Source of the DNA: Candidatus Bathyarchaeota archaeon
GTDB lineage: Archaea; Thermoproteota; Bathyarchaeia; Bathyarchaeales; WUQV01
Assembly: GCA_021158125.1 (NCBI GenBank)
Contig: JAGGVF010000019.1
Coordinates: 20,204-84,203, forward strand
DNA length: 64,000 bases
Direction of reading: 5' to 3'
The notes under the pieces are model-generated. The model saw only the letters and a list, made by a program, of their open reading frames with translations, was not told the DNA's origin and did no database searches. Position 1 is the first letter of the stretch; every line of letters starts with the position of its first letter. Shown here one piece after another: positions 35,483-44,124 of this stretch. Position numbers and translations under genes: made by a program.

Positions 35483-36760
35483 ATGCTGGAAATGGTCGAC
35501 GTATGGTTACCCTACGGCAAAACCGAAGTTTGCGCAAGAATTCCAGCTAAAAATTTCCTTGGAAAAATAGAGCCTAAAGAAAAACCTGGAGTCGACGACG
35601 CAATCGCTGAAATTAAAAGAGCTTTACAAGAACCTATAGGAACAAAGAGAATAAGCGAAATAGCAAAGCCAGGCGACAAAGTTGCAATAGTTGTCGACGA
35701 TTTTACTCGTCCAGCTCCGAGCCATCTGATGGTTCCACCGATTCTTGAAGAGTTGAATAATGCTGGCGTAAAAAATGAGGACATAACAATCATCTTTGCA
35801 TGCGGGACTCATCGTCCAGTAACAGACGAAGAGGCAAGACGTTTACTTGGCGAAGAAATCGCCGGAAAAATCAAATATGTTAGTCACAACTGCAGCGCCA
35901 AAGACCACGTTTATGTCGGCACAACGAAAACTCATGGAACGAAAGTTTACCTTAACCGAATATTCGTTGAAGCCGACGTTAAAATTTTAACTGGTGATGT
36001 AGGGCTTCACTACTATGCTGGCTACGGAGGCGGAAGAAAAAGCATCTTACCTGGAATCTCAAGCTGCGAAACCATTCAACATAACCATGCTATGCTTCTA
36101 CATAAAAATGCGCATACTGGAATCCTTGAGGGCAATCCAATTCATGAAGACATGATGGAAGCAGCTGAACTTGCAAAAATAGATTTCATATTAAACGTTG
36201 TCCTTAACAGTAAGGGCGAAATAGTTAAGGCGTTTGCAGGCGACTGGAGAAAAGCCTTCTATGAAGGCGTAAAACTTGTAGATGAAATGTACAAGGTTCC
36301 AGTTGAAAGAAAAGCCGACATAGTTGTTGTAAGCTGCGGCGGACATCCCTTTGACATAAACCTCTACCAAGCCTACAAGGCTGTGGATGGAGCTCTAGGA
36401 ATAGTAAAGAGGGGCGGTGTAATAGTCTGGGTTGTAGAATGCTCTGAAGGTTATGGCGATCAAGTGTTCTATGAATGGATGAAGAAGTATAGAACAGTTA
36501 AGGAAGTTGAGAGGGCTATTAAGAGAAAGTTTAAGCTTGGCGGTCATAAGGCTTACTACTTGCTTAAAGCTTTAGAAAAAGCCAAGATAATTCTTGTTTC
36601 AGTTATGCCCGACTACTACGCCATGGACATCTTCAAACTAAAAACTTCAAGGTCTGTTAACGAAGCTATTGACGAAGCATTCAGAATCGCTGGTAAAAAC
36701 GCGAAGGTCTGGGCTATTCCTTATGGAAACATAACTCAACCGGTTTTGAAAGAAATATAA
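35483..36760 (+). CDS. larA: LarA-like nickel-pincer racemase/epimerase (DUF2088)
   Basis: A 425-residue protein of the lactate racemase LarA family. VVDDFTRPAP, FACGTHRPVTDEE, VGLHYYAGYGGGRKSILPGISS (in part; holds the cofactor-linked Lys) and HNHAM are conserved. The NPN-cofactor makers LarB, LarC and LarE are not in the window. Many archaeal homologues act on other 2-hydroxy acids. Start could be ATG 35492 instead. Confidence 0.87.
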   Translation: MLEMVDVWLPYGKTEVCARIPAKNFLGKIEPKEKPGVDDAIAEIKRALQEPIGTKRISEIAKPGDKVAIVVDDFTRPAPSHLMVPPILEELNNAGVKNEDITIIFACGTHRPVTDEEARRLLGEEIAGKIKYVSHNCSAKDHVYVGTTKTHGTKVYLNRIFVEADVKILTGDVGLHYYAGYGGGRKSILPGISSCETIQHNHAMLLHKNAHTGILEGNPIHEDMMEAAELAKIDFILNVVLNSKGEIVKAFAGDWRKAFYEGVKLVDEMYKVPVERKADIVVVSCGGHPFDINLYQAYKAVDGALGIVKRGGVIVWVVECSEGYGDQVFYEWMKKYRTVKEVERAIKRKFKLGGHKAYYLLKALEKAKIILVSVMPDYYAMDIFKLKTSRSVNEAIDEAFRIAGKNAKVWAIPYGNITQPVLKEI

Positions 36761-36810
36761 CAAACTAGAAAAGTTTAACTTTAAAATACAACATTTAGGC
36801 TCTGACGAAA

Positions 36811-37302
36811 ATGCAGAAAACCTTCAACCTCAGATACTTCATGCCTTCAGACCTTCAAAGAGTAATGTACATAAACCGTACGTGTCTGCCAGAAAACTAC
36901 ACAAGCTTCTTTTTCCTAGACCTTTACGAACGTTTTCCCCTAACATTTATCGTGGCAGAAGAAAATGGAGAAATTGTAGGTTACATAATGTGCAGAATCG
37001 AAACAGGCCTTCCCAATTTTGGATTTCTAGGCCTGATAAAGAAGGGACACGTAGTTTCAATAGCTGTTCTACCCGAACATCGCAGAAAAGGTGTTGGACA
37101 AGCACTTATGAAGGAAGCCATGAAAAACATGAGGAAATACAACGCAAAGGAATGCTATTTAGAAGTTAGAGTCTCAAATAAACCGGCGATAACCCTTTAC
37201 GAAAAGCTCGGATTTCAAATAGTGAAAACTATACGTCACTATTACATGGACGGAGAAGATGCCTACGTCATGGCAAGAAAACTTCCAATTGAAGTTGAAT
37301 AA
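36811..37302 (+). CDS. rimI: N-terminal protein acetyltransferase (RimI/Ard1 type)
   Basis: A 163-residue GNAT enzyme: LRYFMPSDLQRVMYINRTCLPENY, FIVAEENGEIVGYIMCR, acetyl-CoA loop VLPEHRRKGVGQALM, LEVRVSNKPAITLYEKLGF. This is the archaeal NatA-like (Ard1) profile acting on nascent N-termini. The next gene begins 1 bp after its stop. Confidence 0.92.
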   Translation: MQKTFNLRYFMPSDLQRVMYINRTCLPENYTSFFFLDLYERFPLTFIVAEENGEIVGYIMCRIETGLPNFGFLGLIKKGHVVSIAVLPEHRRKGVGQALMKEAMKNMRKYNAKECYLEVRVSNKPAITLYEKLGFQIVKTIRHYYMDGEDAYVMARKLPIEVE

Positions 37303-37303
37303 A

Positions 37304-37852
37304 ATGAACAGCGAACACACACTTGTAGAATTAAAAGCGAAAATAGAAGATAAAGAAACAATAAAAAAGAAAATTTTAGAATTAAAGGCAAAGCAAATAG
37401 GAAAATTTCATCAAATCGATACTTACTTCTACGTTCCAAAAGGAAGACTGAAGCTGAGAGAAGTCGAGGGAAAACCGCATGCTCAACTCATCTACTATGA
37501 ACGAGAAAACGTTTCCTCTCCAAAGAAAAGCAAAGTCTTCATTCTAAACATAACAAAGCCAAAGGAATTTAAGGAAATGTTGAAGAAAATTCTCAGTGTA
37601 AAGTCGGTTGTTGATAAAATAAGAGAAATTTACTTTTATATGGGAACTCAAATTCACTTAGATGAAGTTAAAAACCTTGGAAGTTTCATTGAATTTGAGA
37701 AACAAACAGTGGACGACCCCATAGAAATTGAAAAGGCAAAAATTTTCCTTAAAGAACTTATGAGAAGACTGGGGATTGCGCCAAAGAACCTAATAAAAGT
37801 TTCCTACGGAGAACTAGTCCTAAATGTTAAAAACTTTAAGAATAGTCCTTAA
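37304..37852 (+). CDS. CYTH-domain protein (class IV adenylate cyclase / triphosphatase-like)
   Basis: About 182 residues from ATG 37304. TLVELKAKIEDKETI supplies the CYTH acidic/basic N-terminal strand, and QIDTYFYVPKGRLKLREVEG, QLIYYERENV and SFIEFEKQTVDD are typical tunnel strands. Members hydrolyse triphosphates or make cAMP; the substrate here is unknown. An upstream in-frame start at 37259 would overlap rimI and is less likely. Confidence 0.82.
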   Translation: MNSEHTLVELKAKIEDKETIKKKILELKAKQIGKFHQIDTYFYVPKGRLKLREVEGKPHAQLIYYERENVSSPKKSKVFILNITKPKEFKEMLKKILSVKSVVDKIREIYFYMGTQIHLDEVKNLGSFIEFEKQTVDDPIEIEKAKIFLKELMRRLGIAPKNLIKVSYGELVLNVKNFKNSP

Positions 37853-38282
37853 CAATTTCTTCTTCTGATTTTTCATTCAGAAAGTTTATTGCACCAAGCG
37901 TATTCCTTGCCATTCCTAAAACACCCATCAAAATCAGTACTAAAATGAAAAACTGCAGGTTTACCGAAAACTCGACGTTTTCTACGTTCATTCTTATTGC
38001 TCCTCCATTTAAAACGTTAATGAAATAGAAAATTATGAAAAGTTCTCTGGAAAAGCTAAACATGTACTGATAAATTGTTCCTGAGGAAAGTTCAGATACA
38101 AATGTGAATATTAGAATAGTTATGAAGAAAACATCTATAACTTGACTGTATCGCCCAATAAAATTGTATATTGGCTTTGTTAACAATAAGAAGATAACGT
38201 AGGCTACGTAAATAAGAAAGGCTTTAATTCCCGCCTTAAGCGTCCTTAAAAGTATGCTTTTCACCAGAATTTTATTCTCCAC
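37836..38282 (-). CDS. Integral membrane protein, four helices
   Basis: About 148 residues from ATG 38282, with hydrophobic stretches near KAFLIYVAYVIFLLL, VIDVFFITILIFTF, LFIIFYFINVLN and LQFFILVLILMGVLGM. The start overlaps the end of the upstream secreted-protein gene by 11 bp, so they are coupled. Last gene of a three-gene membrane operon (39680 to 37836). No family recognised. Confidence 0.65.
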   Translation of the reverse strand: MENKILVKSILLRTLKAGIKAFLIYVAYVIFLLLTKPIYNFIGRYSQVIDVFFITILIFTFVSELSSGTIYQYMFSFSRELFIIFYFINVLNGGAIRMNVENVEFSVNLQFFILVLILMGVLGMARNTLGAINFLNEKSEEEIVKDYS

Positions 38283-39057
38283 TCCCATAGGGTACCACCA
38301 AGGGTCCGAAGCTAAACGTAGAAGTTTCAAATGTAAAGTTTATGTGCCCAAAACTCGTAATCTTTTGCGTTTCAACATAAACAGATAACGTTTTTTCGTA
38401 GAAAGAATTAGACGGAACACTTATAGTCTCGTATGTCATTCCCAAGGGTTCCTCATTCTCGTTGAAAATTTCTATCTTCAGACAGCCTTCTAAATTGATG
38501 TAGGGTGAGTGATTTTCGAAGCTAACATTAAAAGATGCAATTGAAGTCGTTGTGTTTACTACTTGAAAAGTCGGTTCGCCGACTGTGAAATTGTAAAGTG
38601 GGGCTCCCCAAGGCATTGTTGAATTATTTAATGCCGTGAACGGAACTACCCCTGCGAAGTTTAGGCTTACATTATTCAGTAAAGTGAAGTTTGAATCTTC
38701 GAATAAATACTTCTGATTATTAATAATTTCTTGAATATTTAGGGAAATGTTGTGCCAAATTGTAGTTTTTTCATTTTTCGGAATTATGTCAATGAGATTT
38801 ACGCTTTTGGCTAAGAGTTGGTTTTCCTCGTCTGTTATAATGGTTGTGAAGTTTAAGTTTGAGATGTCGTGTAAACCGTTGTTTATTATGGTGAAGGGTA
38901 TGGCTAAAATCAGTTTGTTATCTTCTGTAAAGGTTTTGGCTTCTTCGATTTTTACTCTTACATTTGCAGCTGAATAAACTATTGTGGAAATAAGAGAAAT
39001 GAAGCATATCCACAGTATTATTGTTGCCCATTTTAAGGCTCTTAATACGTATTTCAT
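38272..39057 (-). CDS. Membrane-anchored extracellular protein
   Basis: A 261-residue protein with one N-terminal hydrophobic segment (residues about 11-31) followed by a beta-rich, Asn/Ser/Thr-rich exterior with many N-glycosylation-type sequons (NFT, NIS, NVS, NNS). Looks like an exported protein retained by its signal anchor. No family recognised. Middle gene of the membrane operon. Confidence 0.65.
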   Translation of the reverse strand: MKYVLRALKWATIILWICFISLISTIVYSAANVRVKIEEAKTFTEDNKLILAIPFTIINNGLHDISNLNFTTIITDEENQLLAKSVNLIDIIPKNEKTTIWHNISLNIQEIINNQKYLFEDSNFTLLNNVSLNFAGVVPFTALNNSTMPWGAPLYNFTVGEPTFQVVNTTTSIASFNVSFENHSPYINLEGCLKIEIFNENEEPLGMTYETISVPSNSFYEKTLSVYVETQKITSFGHINFTFETSTFSFGPLVVPYGSGE

Positions 39058-39074
39058 GAAATTTTCCCTTACCG

Positions 39075-39680
39075 CTAGGCGTTAGGTTCTTCATGCGTTA
39101 CAGTTGCTGGATAAACAACTATTTCTTCAGTTGTTTTTTCCTCTTCTTCTTCGTCGAGTTTCTTAGGCTCCTGTGGCGCTTCAGCTGGTTTAGGCTCTTC
39201 CACAGTTTTCTCTTGGGTCGGCTGCTTGTCTGGTGTAGTCTGCGGTGGTAAACTTGGTTTCGCTGGTCCCTCTACCTTTTCAGCTTTCTCTTTTTCTTTA
39301 GCTTGAGGAGCCGCCTTTACTGTTTGTTTAACTGGCACTGTTACTTGCCTTTGTGGAGTTTGAGTTTGTTTTCTAATTTCTTTTGGAGCTATCAGTTCTT
39401 TCTTTTTATGAGTCAATAGTGGAATTCCCCTTAGGGTAAGCATTGAGCCTATCCATCCCATTATGCCAAGATACATTACGCGTATGCATGTTGCTATTAA
39501 CGGTGCTAAAGCCTCTCCGAAAGCATTAACTAGGTCGCTTGTAGCCACTAGGCCTATGTTTCGTGTGAGAAACCAGTATGCGTTTAGAAATGTGAAAGTG
39601 AGTAATGCTACTCCGATGAAAAGCGTAATAAGTCCTGAAAACTCGGTTTTATCAACCAATGTTTTTCCTCCCTCTACCAT
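39075..39680 (-). CDS. Membrane protein with Pro/Glu/Lys-rich tail
   Basis: A 201-residue protein with two helices (about residues 13-33 and 55-82) followed by a low-complexity Pro, Lys, Glu and Thr tail from about residue 105 to the end. First gene of the operon with the exported protein and the four-helix protein; 17 bp separate it from the next gene. Possibly a surface or envelope complex; function unknown. Confidence 0.65.
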   Translation of the reverse strand: MVEGGKTLVDKTEFSGLITLFIGVALLTFTFLNAYWFLTRNIGLVATSDLVNAFGEALAPLIATCIRVMYLGIMGWIGSMLTLRGIPLLTHKKKELIAPKEIRKQTQTPQRQVTVPVKQTVKAAPQAKEKEKAEKVEGPAKPSLPPQTTPDKQPTQEKTVEEPKPAEAPQEPKKLDEEEEEKTTEEIVVYPATVTHEEPNA

Positions 39681-39749
39681 GAATGTGGAGTATTTATTTT
39701 AAATCTTCTGTATTACGAAACATTATTTAATTTAAAAATTGAAAATAAA

Positions 39750-39935
39750 CTAGCGGTTTTTCTTTTTAATTTCCTGAATCATCGTTGAGGCTTCACGTGC
39801 AGTTTTAGCCTTTGCAACTTTTATGGCTTTATAGATTACGATTCTTTTTTGGCAGTAGGGGCAAGTTCTAGTTTTCTGTTCAGACTTGGCTAGTAGGAGT
39901 TTTCCGCATTCTGGACATAGGATTACTAAATACAT
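39750..39935 (-). CDS. Zinc-ribbon protein (DUF1922-like)
   Basis: A 61-residue protein: CPECGKLLLAK then CPYCQKRI, followed by a basic helix (KVAKAKTAREASTMIQEIKKK). This matches archaeal DUF1922-type ribbons. Function unknown, possibly nucleic-acid binding. Confidence 0.75.
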   Translation of the reverse strand: MYLVILCPECGKLLLAKSEQKTRTCPYCQKRIVIYKAIKVAKAKTAREASTMIQEIKKKNR

Positions 39936-40016
39936 TGTTACATTAAACTTTCTAAAAGTAGAGAAAAGCTTTTCTTAACATTAAGCTAAAAGGCTTAAAC
40001 ACCGTGAGGCAATGCG

Positions 40017-40352
40017 ATGACGTCCTCCTTAACTGAACTAGCTTTAAGATATTTTAAGAAGAAAGGATACAAAATAGAGCAAGACGTATCCCTAGAAGGT
40101 TTTTCAGGCTTAACTAGAAAGTTCGACATATTGATTAAACGTGGAGACGAAAGAAGGGTAGTTTGGGTAAAAGATTGGAAGAGAACGGTAGGCGTAAACA
40201 TGGTTATAAACATAGATAAGGCTTCAACTGATGTTGGGATGTCAAGACCCATAATAATATCCGACAAATTTAGCGGTCATGCAAAAGCCTACGCAAACAG
40301 AAGGGGAATAACTCTGATAACTAAAAGGGAAATCCTAAGATATTTAAGATAA
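40017..40352 (+). CDS. Restriction-endonuclease-like fold protein
   Basis: A 111-residue protein with the order of a PD-(D/E)xK core: an N-terminal helix (LTELALRYFKKKGYKIEQD), then FDILIKRGDE and VVWVKDWKRTVGVN. The final acidic-x-Lys is degenerate, so activity is uncertain. Similar small proteins occur as Mrr/Hjc-type domains in archaea. Function unknown. Confidence 0.6.
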   Translation: MTSSLTELALRYFKKKGYKIEQDVSLEGFSGLTRKFDILIKRGDERRVVWVKDWKRTVGVNMVINIDKASTDVGMSRPIIISDKFSGHAKAYANRRGITLITKREILRYLR

Positions 40353-40354
40353 AC

Positions 40355-40993
40355 TTAAAAGTTTCTCAAAAAATCCTCCAAACTTCCTTCTTGTTCAAGT
40401 TTTCCAAGCCAGTCAACAATTCCAACCCTACATTTATTCTTTCCTTCAATTATCCTCAATACTTCGTTGACAACCTCTTCAACAGTTTTCTCTGTTGTAT
40501 CAATCTCGCAAACTCTATTTTCGCCGCAAATTTCAATTGCTTCTGAAAGGCACACGTCGAGTATCTCTGCTGCAAGGTTTTCCCACAGTTTTTTGCCAGA
40601 GTATCCACGTTTTTCCATCAACGTTTTAAGTTTTTTCGGATTTTTTCTTAAAACGAAAACGAAATCTATGTTTTTTGGGTTAACGATATAAACGGAGTAA
40701 TGTCCATCAATTACAACATCGATTTTCGATTTTTCTACTATTTCCTCGACTCTTTTCGAAACTTTCTCCATATCAGCAACCAGTGAACCTCTTTCCTGGT
40801 CTACTTCACTGTATAAACGCTCTTTTTTAACAAGTTCCGCCAAATCGATGTGTAAGGCGTTAATTTTAGTTGAAAGTTCTTTTGAAACAGAAGTTTTTCC
40901 AACGCATGGGGTTCCAGTGATTAATATTATGCGTTTATTTTTCAAGTTTGAGTCACATCTGGAAAGAATAGTCCCTCTTTCATATAAGGTCAT
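40355..40993 (-). CDS. AK6/Fap7-like nucleotide kinase
   Basis: A P-loop kinase with ILITGTPCVGKTSVSKEL near residue 22, LHIDLAELVKKERLY, VVIDGHYSVYI and a lid-type RGYSGKKLWENLAAEIL. This is the adenylate-kinase-6/Fap7 pattern, linked to ribosome small-subunit maturation. A C-terminal extension (about 30 residues) is unusual. The annotated ATG adds an atypical 20-residue leader; a later TTG may be the true start. Confidence 0.82.
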   Translation of the reverse strand: MTLYERGTILSRCDSNLKNKRIILITGTPCVGKTSVSKELSTKINALHIDLAELVKKERLYSEVDQERGSLVADMEKVSKRVEEIVEKSKIDVVIDGHYSVYIVNPKNIDFVFVLRKNPKKLKTLMEKRGYSGKKLWENLAAEILDVCLSEAIEICGENRVCEIDTTEKTVEEVVNEVLRIIEGKNKCRVGIVDWLGKLEQEGSLEDFLRNF

Positions 40994-41107
40994 TGTTTAG
41001 TGTTTGATTTAGGCATTTTCAAGAAAACTTATAAATAAGTATCATAGCTTTTATTTTAATCTCGGACATTAAACTTAAATTTTGGGTGAAAAATTTTTGG
41101 GAGATTC

Positions 41108-41458
41108 TCATTTTTTCCTAGATTCTCTTCTCTTCTTTTTTCTTTTTGTCGGTTTCTTTCTTTTCTTCCTTGTAGGTCTGGTCGGTTTGACCAATTCAAC
41201 TGTTGGAGCTGTCTCTAACAATCGTAATTTGGCGTTGGGATACATCTTCTTTATCATTTGTCTCAGTTCTGGCAAGTTTACGTCTCCATAAGTTTTCACA
41301 TGGATTTGCGGCGCTCCTTGGTCGTTGTATCTTAGCGAAAATGAATAGGCAGAGCCTACTTCGAGGGGTTGAGGTTCAGCTTCCACTACGAATCCTTCTT
41401 CTTCAATTTCAAAATGTCTAGGAAGCCTTGTCAAAACTTTTCTTTTTTTCTCACGCAT
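41108..41458 (-). CDS. Uncharacterised protein with Lys/Arg-rich tail
   Basis: A 116-residue protein with a mixed alpha/beta body (SAYSFSLRYNDQGAPQIHVKTYGDVNLPELRQMIKKM, shown only in part) and a 25-residue basic tail of RKKRKKPTKRKKKR type. The body is unrecognised; the tail suggests nucleic-acid contact. An AAGGAGAT Shine-Dalgarno precedes it. Downstream member of the TIP49 gene group. Confidence 0.55.
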   Translation of the reverse strand: MREKKRKVLTRLPRHFEIEEEGFVVEAEPQPLEVGSAYSFSLRYNDQGAPQIHVKTYGDVNLPELRQMIKKMYPNAKLRLLETAPTVELVKPTRPTRKKRKKPTKRKKKRRESRKK

Positions 41459-41526
41459 TTCATATCTCCTTTTAAAAGAGGAGGAAATTCAAAATTAAAG
41501 ACTTTTTAATTTCAAATCAGTATTTC

Positions 41527-41805
41527 CTATACAATATAGCTGGTTGATGCAAGCTCATTTAACACTTTCATTATTATTTCTTTAATCTCCTCCAATGGCA
41601 GTTTTCTGCCAGTTCTTTGTTCTTTTTCAATTATCCTTTCGATGATTTTGTCGATTAATGTTTTGAGGCCGTTTTCTATTTCTTTTTCTGTTAGAAGTTT
41701 CTTCACTTTCGGGTTGTCTTTAACAACATGGTAAAATTGTTTGTATAGTGTTTTCGCCAGTTTTCTTTTTCTCTCTTCTAATTCTTCGCTGTTTTCTTTT
41801 TTCAT
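41527..41805 (-). CDS. Small charged helical protein
   Basis: A 92-residue, Lys/Glu-rich, mostly helical protein (ELEERKRKLAKTLYKQFYHVV, LKTLIDKIIERIIEKEQR). No family recognised. It begins 10 bp after the TIP49 gene, so it may be an accessory subunit (inference). Confidence 0.6.
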   Translation of the reverse strand: MKKENSEELEERKRKLAKTLYKQFYHVVKDNPKVKKLLTEKEIENGLKTLIDKIIERIIEKEQRTGRKLPLEEIKEIIMKVLNELASTSYIV

Positions 41806-41815
41806 TTTGCTGTAG

Positions 41816-43189
41816 TTAATGTGTGAGTAGTCTTTCCTCGTATTTTCTAAGGTAATCTGCAGCTTCGTTTATGTCCATGAAAAGGCTGTTTACCCGTTGA
41901 ACGTCCTCAACTGTAACCTTTTCACTTTTTCTTCTCTTTGCGTTTTGTGCGGCTAAGCTTAGTAGCTGAACGGCATAACGCAATGAGCTTCTTTCGCCTA
42001 CATCTGTTAGTCTTTCTAGAGCTTCCTTCTCTATTTCGATTTTCTCTTCAACCGCCCTTATTTTCAGTATTTCCTTTATGCTGTCTCTATCATAAGGATG
42101 GGTTGCAATTATCACCGCTCTGTCTATTAGGTCTATTGGAAATCCCAGCGGGCTTTTTATGTCCGTTCCCCTTATTGTTGCTATTCCACGGTTTGTTGCA
42201 AGTACGATTATTGGAACTAACTCGCTTTCCATCGCTCTTCCAAGAAAGCTGAAGGCTTCCAAATCAAGCAGATGAGAGTCGTCTATGAATAGCACTCCTG
42301 GATGAATAAAAGCTTTTCCTTGGTCTACCCATTCTTTGACTTGCTGGTCAACCATCATTCTTACTTCTGTGTCAATTTCCTTTGTCTCTGAGCCTCCGAA
42401 AAGCAACGAGAAGAACCCGCCTGAACGGCTTTTTGCATTTAACTCGTCTAAATCAGCGAGGGTCATCATATAGACAAATTCTTTCTCTTTGAGAACCTTA
42501 CCTGAGGGCCTTGGAACTTTTCTGCTTGTGTCAACATCGTAAGTTTTTCCCTTTTTGCTTTCTAGGCTTATTCCCAAGTTTGCGACTCTTCCTGTTTCTG
42601 CGTCTATTTGGATTACGTGGCCTTCTGAAATTCCCTGAGCAATTATTTGCTGGGCTATGCTTGCTCCAGCCTCTATCGTTTTTTCCTCATCGGTTGTTTT
42701 TAGGGTTATTCTTACGCTTTCAGGTACTTTCTGATACGGATTGTATGGATGCGGCGCCGTAATTATGTTCACGTTTGTTACTTCACCCTCGTATACCTTT
42801 CTCATTTCATGTATTTCTACGCCTATGCATTTGCGGATTGCCTCAATTAGGATTTCGGTTTTCTTCTTTTCCGTACTGTAGATTTCGCTTCCGCTCATTT
42901 GAATAAATGGTACGTTTGGACCAAGTTCTTTTGAAATTGCCACTGCTATGGCTGTTTTTCCGGTTCCGGGAGGCCCAGCAAGTATTATGCATTTTCCGCT
43001 TAGTCTTCCCTCCTTAATCATTTGGACAACTAGGCCTGCTGCTTCCCTTGCTTTTTCCTGCCCAACCATTCCGTCTTTGATTTTAACTGCTTTCCCGTTT
43101 TCGTCTAGGCCTAGGCCTTTAATGTGAGTGTGGGCGCCTATACGTTCAAAACGGCTCATCCCACTTGGAACTTCCCGGATGGAAGCCAT
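41816..43189 (-). CDS. TIP49/RuvBL-type AAA+ ATPase
   Basis: A 457-residue RuvB-like protein: GAHTHIKGLGLDENG at the N-terminus, Walker A GPPGTGKTAIA near residue 71, the inserted OB-fold domain II (about residues 120-290), Walker B GVLFIDDSHLLD near 297, sensor LATNRG and a C-terminal lid (RSSLRYAVQLLSLA). Eukaryotic relatives serve in chromatin remodelling and RNP assembly. The Walker B reads DDSH rather than the eukaryotic DEVH. Upstream lies a KaiC-like ATPase on the same strand (67 bp). Confidence 0.92.
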   Translation of the reverse strand: MASIREVPSGMSRFERIGAHTHIKGLGLDENGKAVKIKDGMVGQEKAREAAGLVVQMIKEGRLSGKCIILAGPPGTGKTAIAVAISKELGPNVPFIQMSGSEIYSTEKKKTEILIEAIRKCIGVEIHEMRKVYEGEVTNVNIITAPHPYNPYQKVPESVRITLKTTDEEKTIEAGASIAQQIIAQGISEGHVIQIDAETGRVANLGISLESKKGKTYDVDTSRKVPRPSGKVLKEKEFVYMMTLADLDELNAKSRSGGFFSLLFGGSETKEIDTEVRMMVDQQVKEWVDQGKAFIHPGVLFIDDSHLLDLEAFSFLGRAMESELVPIIVLATNRGIATIRGTDIKSPLGFPIDLIDRAVIIATHPYDRDSIKEILKIRAVEEKIEIEKEALERLTDVGERSSLRYAVQLLSLAAQNAKRRKSEKVTVEDVQRVNSLFMDINEAADYLRKYEERLLTH

Positions 43190-43256
43190 AAACTTCCACT
43201 CCTTTCATAATTTAGAACTAAACGAAAAATTGAAAACTCAAATATAAAAATAACTA

Positions 43257-44084
43257 TCAAATTTGTTCTTGTTTATCTTCAAGTTCGGCCTTTTTGAGTT
43301 TTTGAGCTTTAACTATTTTTTCAGTTACTTGTCTAGGCAGAGTTATGTCTTCCTTTCTTTCTCTTGTTGGCCCTAAAACGACAAGTCCTCTTCCATCCAC
43401 TATTGTTATTTCATGCATCACTAGGCTATGCGGAGTTTGCCTCATCTTTTCAACCAGCAAATATCTTCTTAGTACGCCGTTTCTCACGAATCTTCTGAAG
43501 CGTAGTATTCCGTCTGCAATGTGTTCTACGCCGAAGCCGAAGGCATCGCTAGTTGTGATTGCGTATTGGCTTGTAACTATTATTGTGAAGTCCCATTTTG
43601 ACAGTACTTTCTTGATGAAATAGGAGTATTTCCTTGCCATCGCTGGCTTGTCAAGCCAAAATGCCGAAAGGGAATCAATCACCAAGCGGGCTCTTCCATA
43701 GCCTAAAACCTTTTTGGCTTCAATAACCTTGTTAACAAGTTCTTCAACGTCTAGGCTTCGCAGCGACCACTTATCCTCTAGACCCATCAAGGCATCAATT
43801 ATCACCAGCCTATTTTCTTCGATTGCCCTATTGAAATCGAAGCCAAACTGGCCTGCTTGAGCAATTATCGACTGCCTACTTTCCTCAGTGGTAACAAATA
43901 TGCATATGTCCTTCTCGCGTATACCTCGTCCAATGAAATGTATAGAGAAAATCGTTTTACCCGTTCCTGGCTCACCAGTACATGCTACGAGGAATCCTCT
44001 GGGTATTCCGCCGCCTATCATATGGTCTACTTCTGGAATTCCTGTAGAAAGCCTTTCGATGGGATTTGACTTATTCATCTTCAT
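43257..44084 (-). CDS. KaiC-like RecA-superfamily ATPase
   Basis: A 275-residue single-domain KaiC/RecA-like protein: STGIPEVDHMIGGGIPRG, Walker A GEPGTGKTIFS near residue 36, TTEESRQSI and Walker B RLVIDSLSAFWLD. Archaeal members (arCOG KaiC-like) act in signalling or motility regulation, with targets largely unknown. The same-strand order KaiC-like then TIP49 suggests joint expression. Confidence 0.88.
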   Translation of the reverse strand: MKMNKSNPIERLSTGIPEVDHMIGGGIPRGFLVACTGEPGTGKTIFSIHFIGRGIREKDICIFVTTEESRQSIIAQAGQFGFDFNRAIEENRLVIIDALMGLEDKWSLRSLDVEELVNKVIEAKKVLGYGRARLVIDSLSAFWLDKPAMARKYSYFIKKVLSKWDFTIIVTSQYAITTSDAFGFGVEHIADGILRFRRFVRNGVLRRYLLVEKMRQTPHSLVMHEITIVDGRGLVVLGPTRERKEDITLPRQVTEKIVKAQKLKKAELEDKQEQI

Positions 44085-44124
44085 TTAGACTTATGCTTTT
44101 CTAGCTTAAAAGCTGAGTGCGTAT

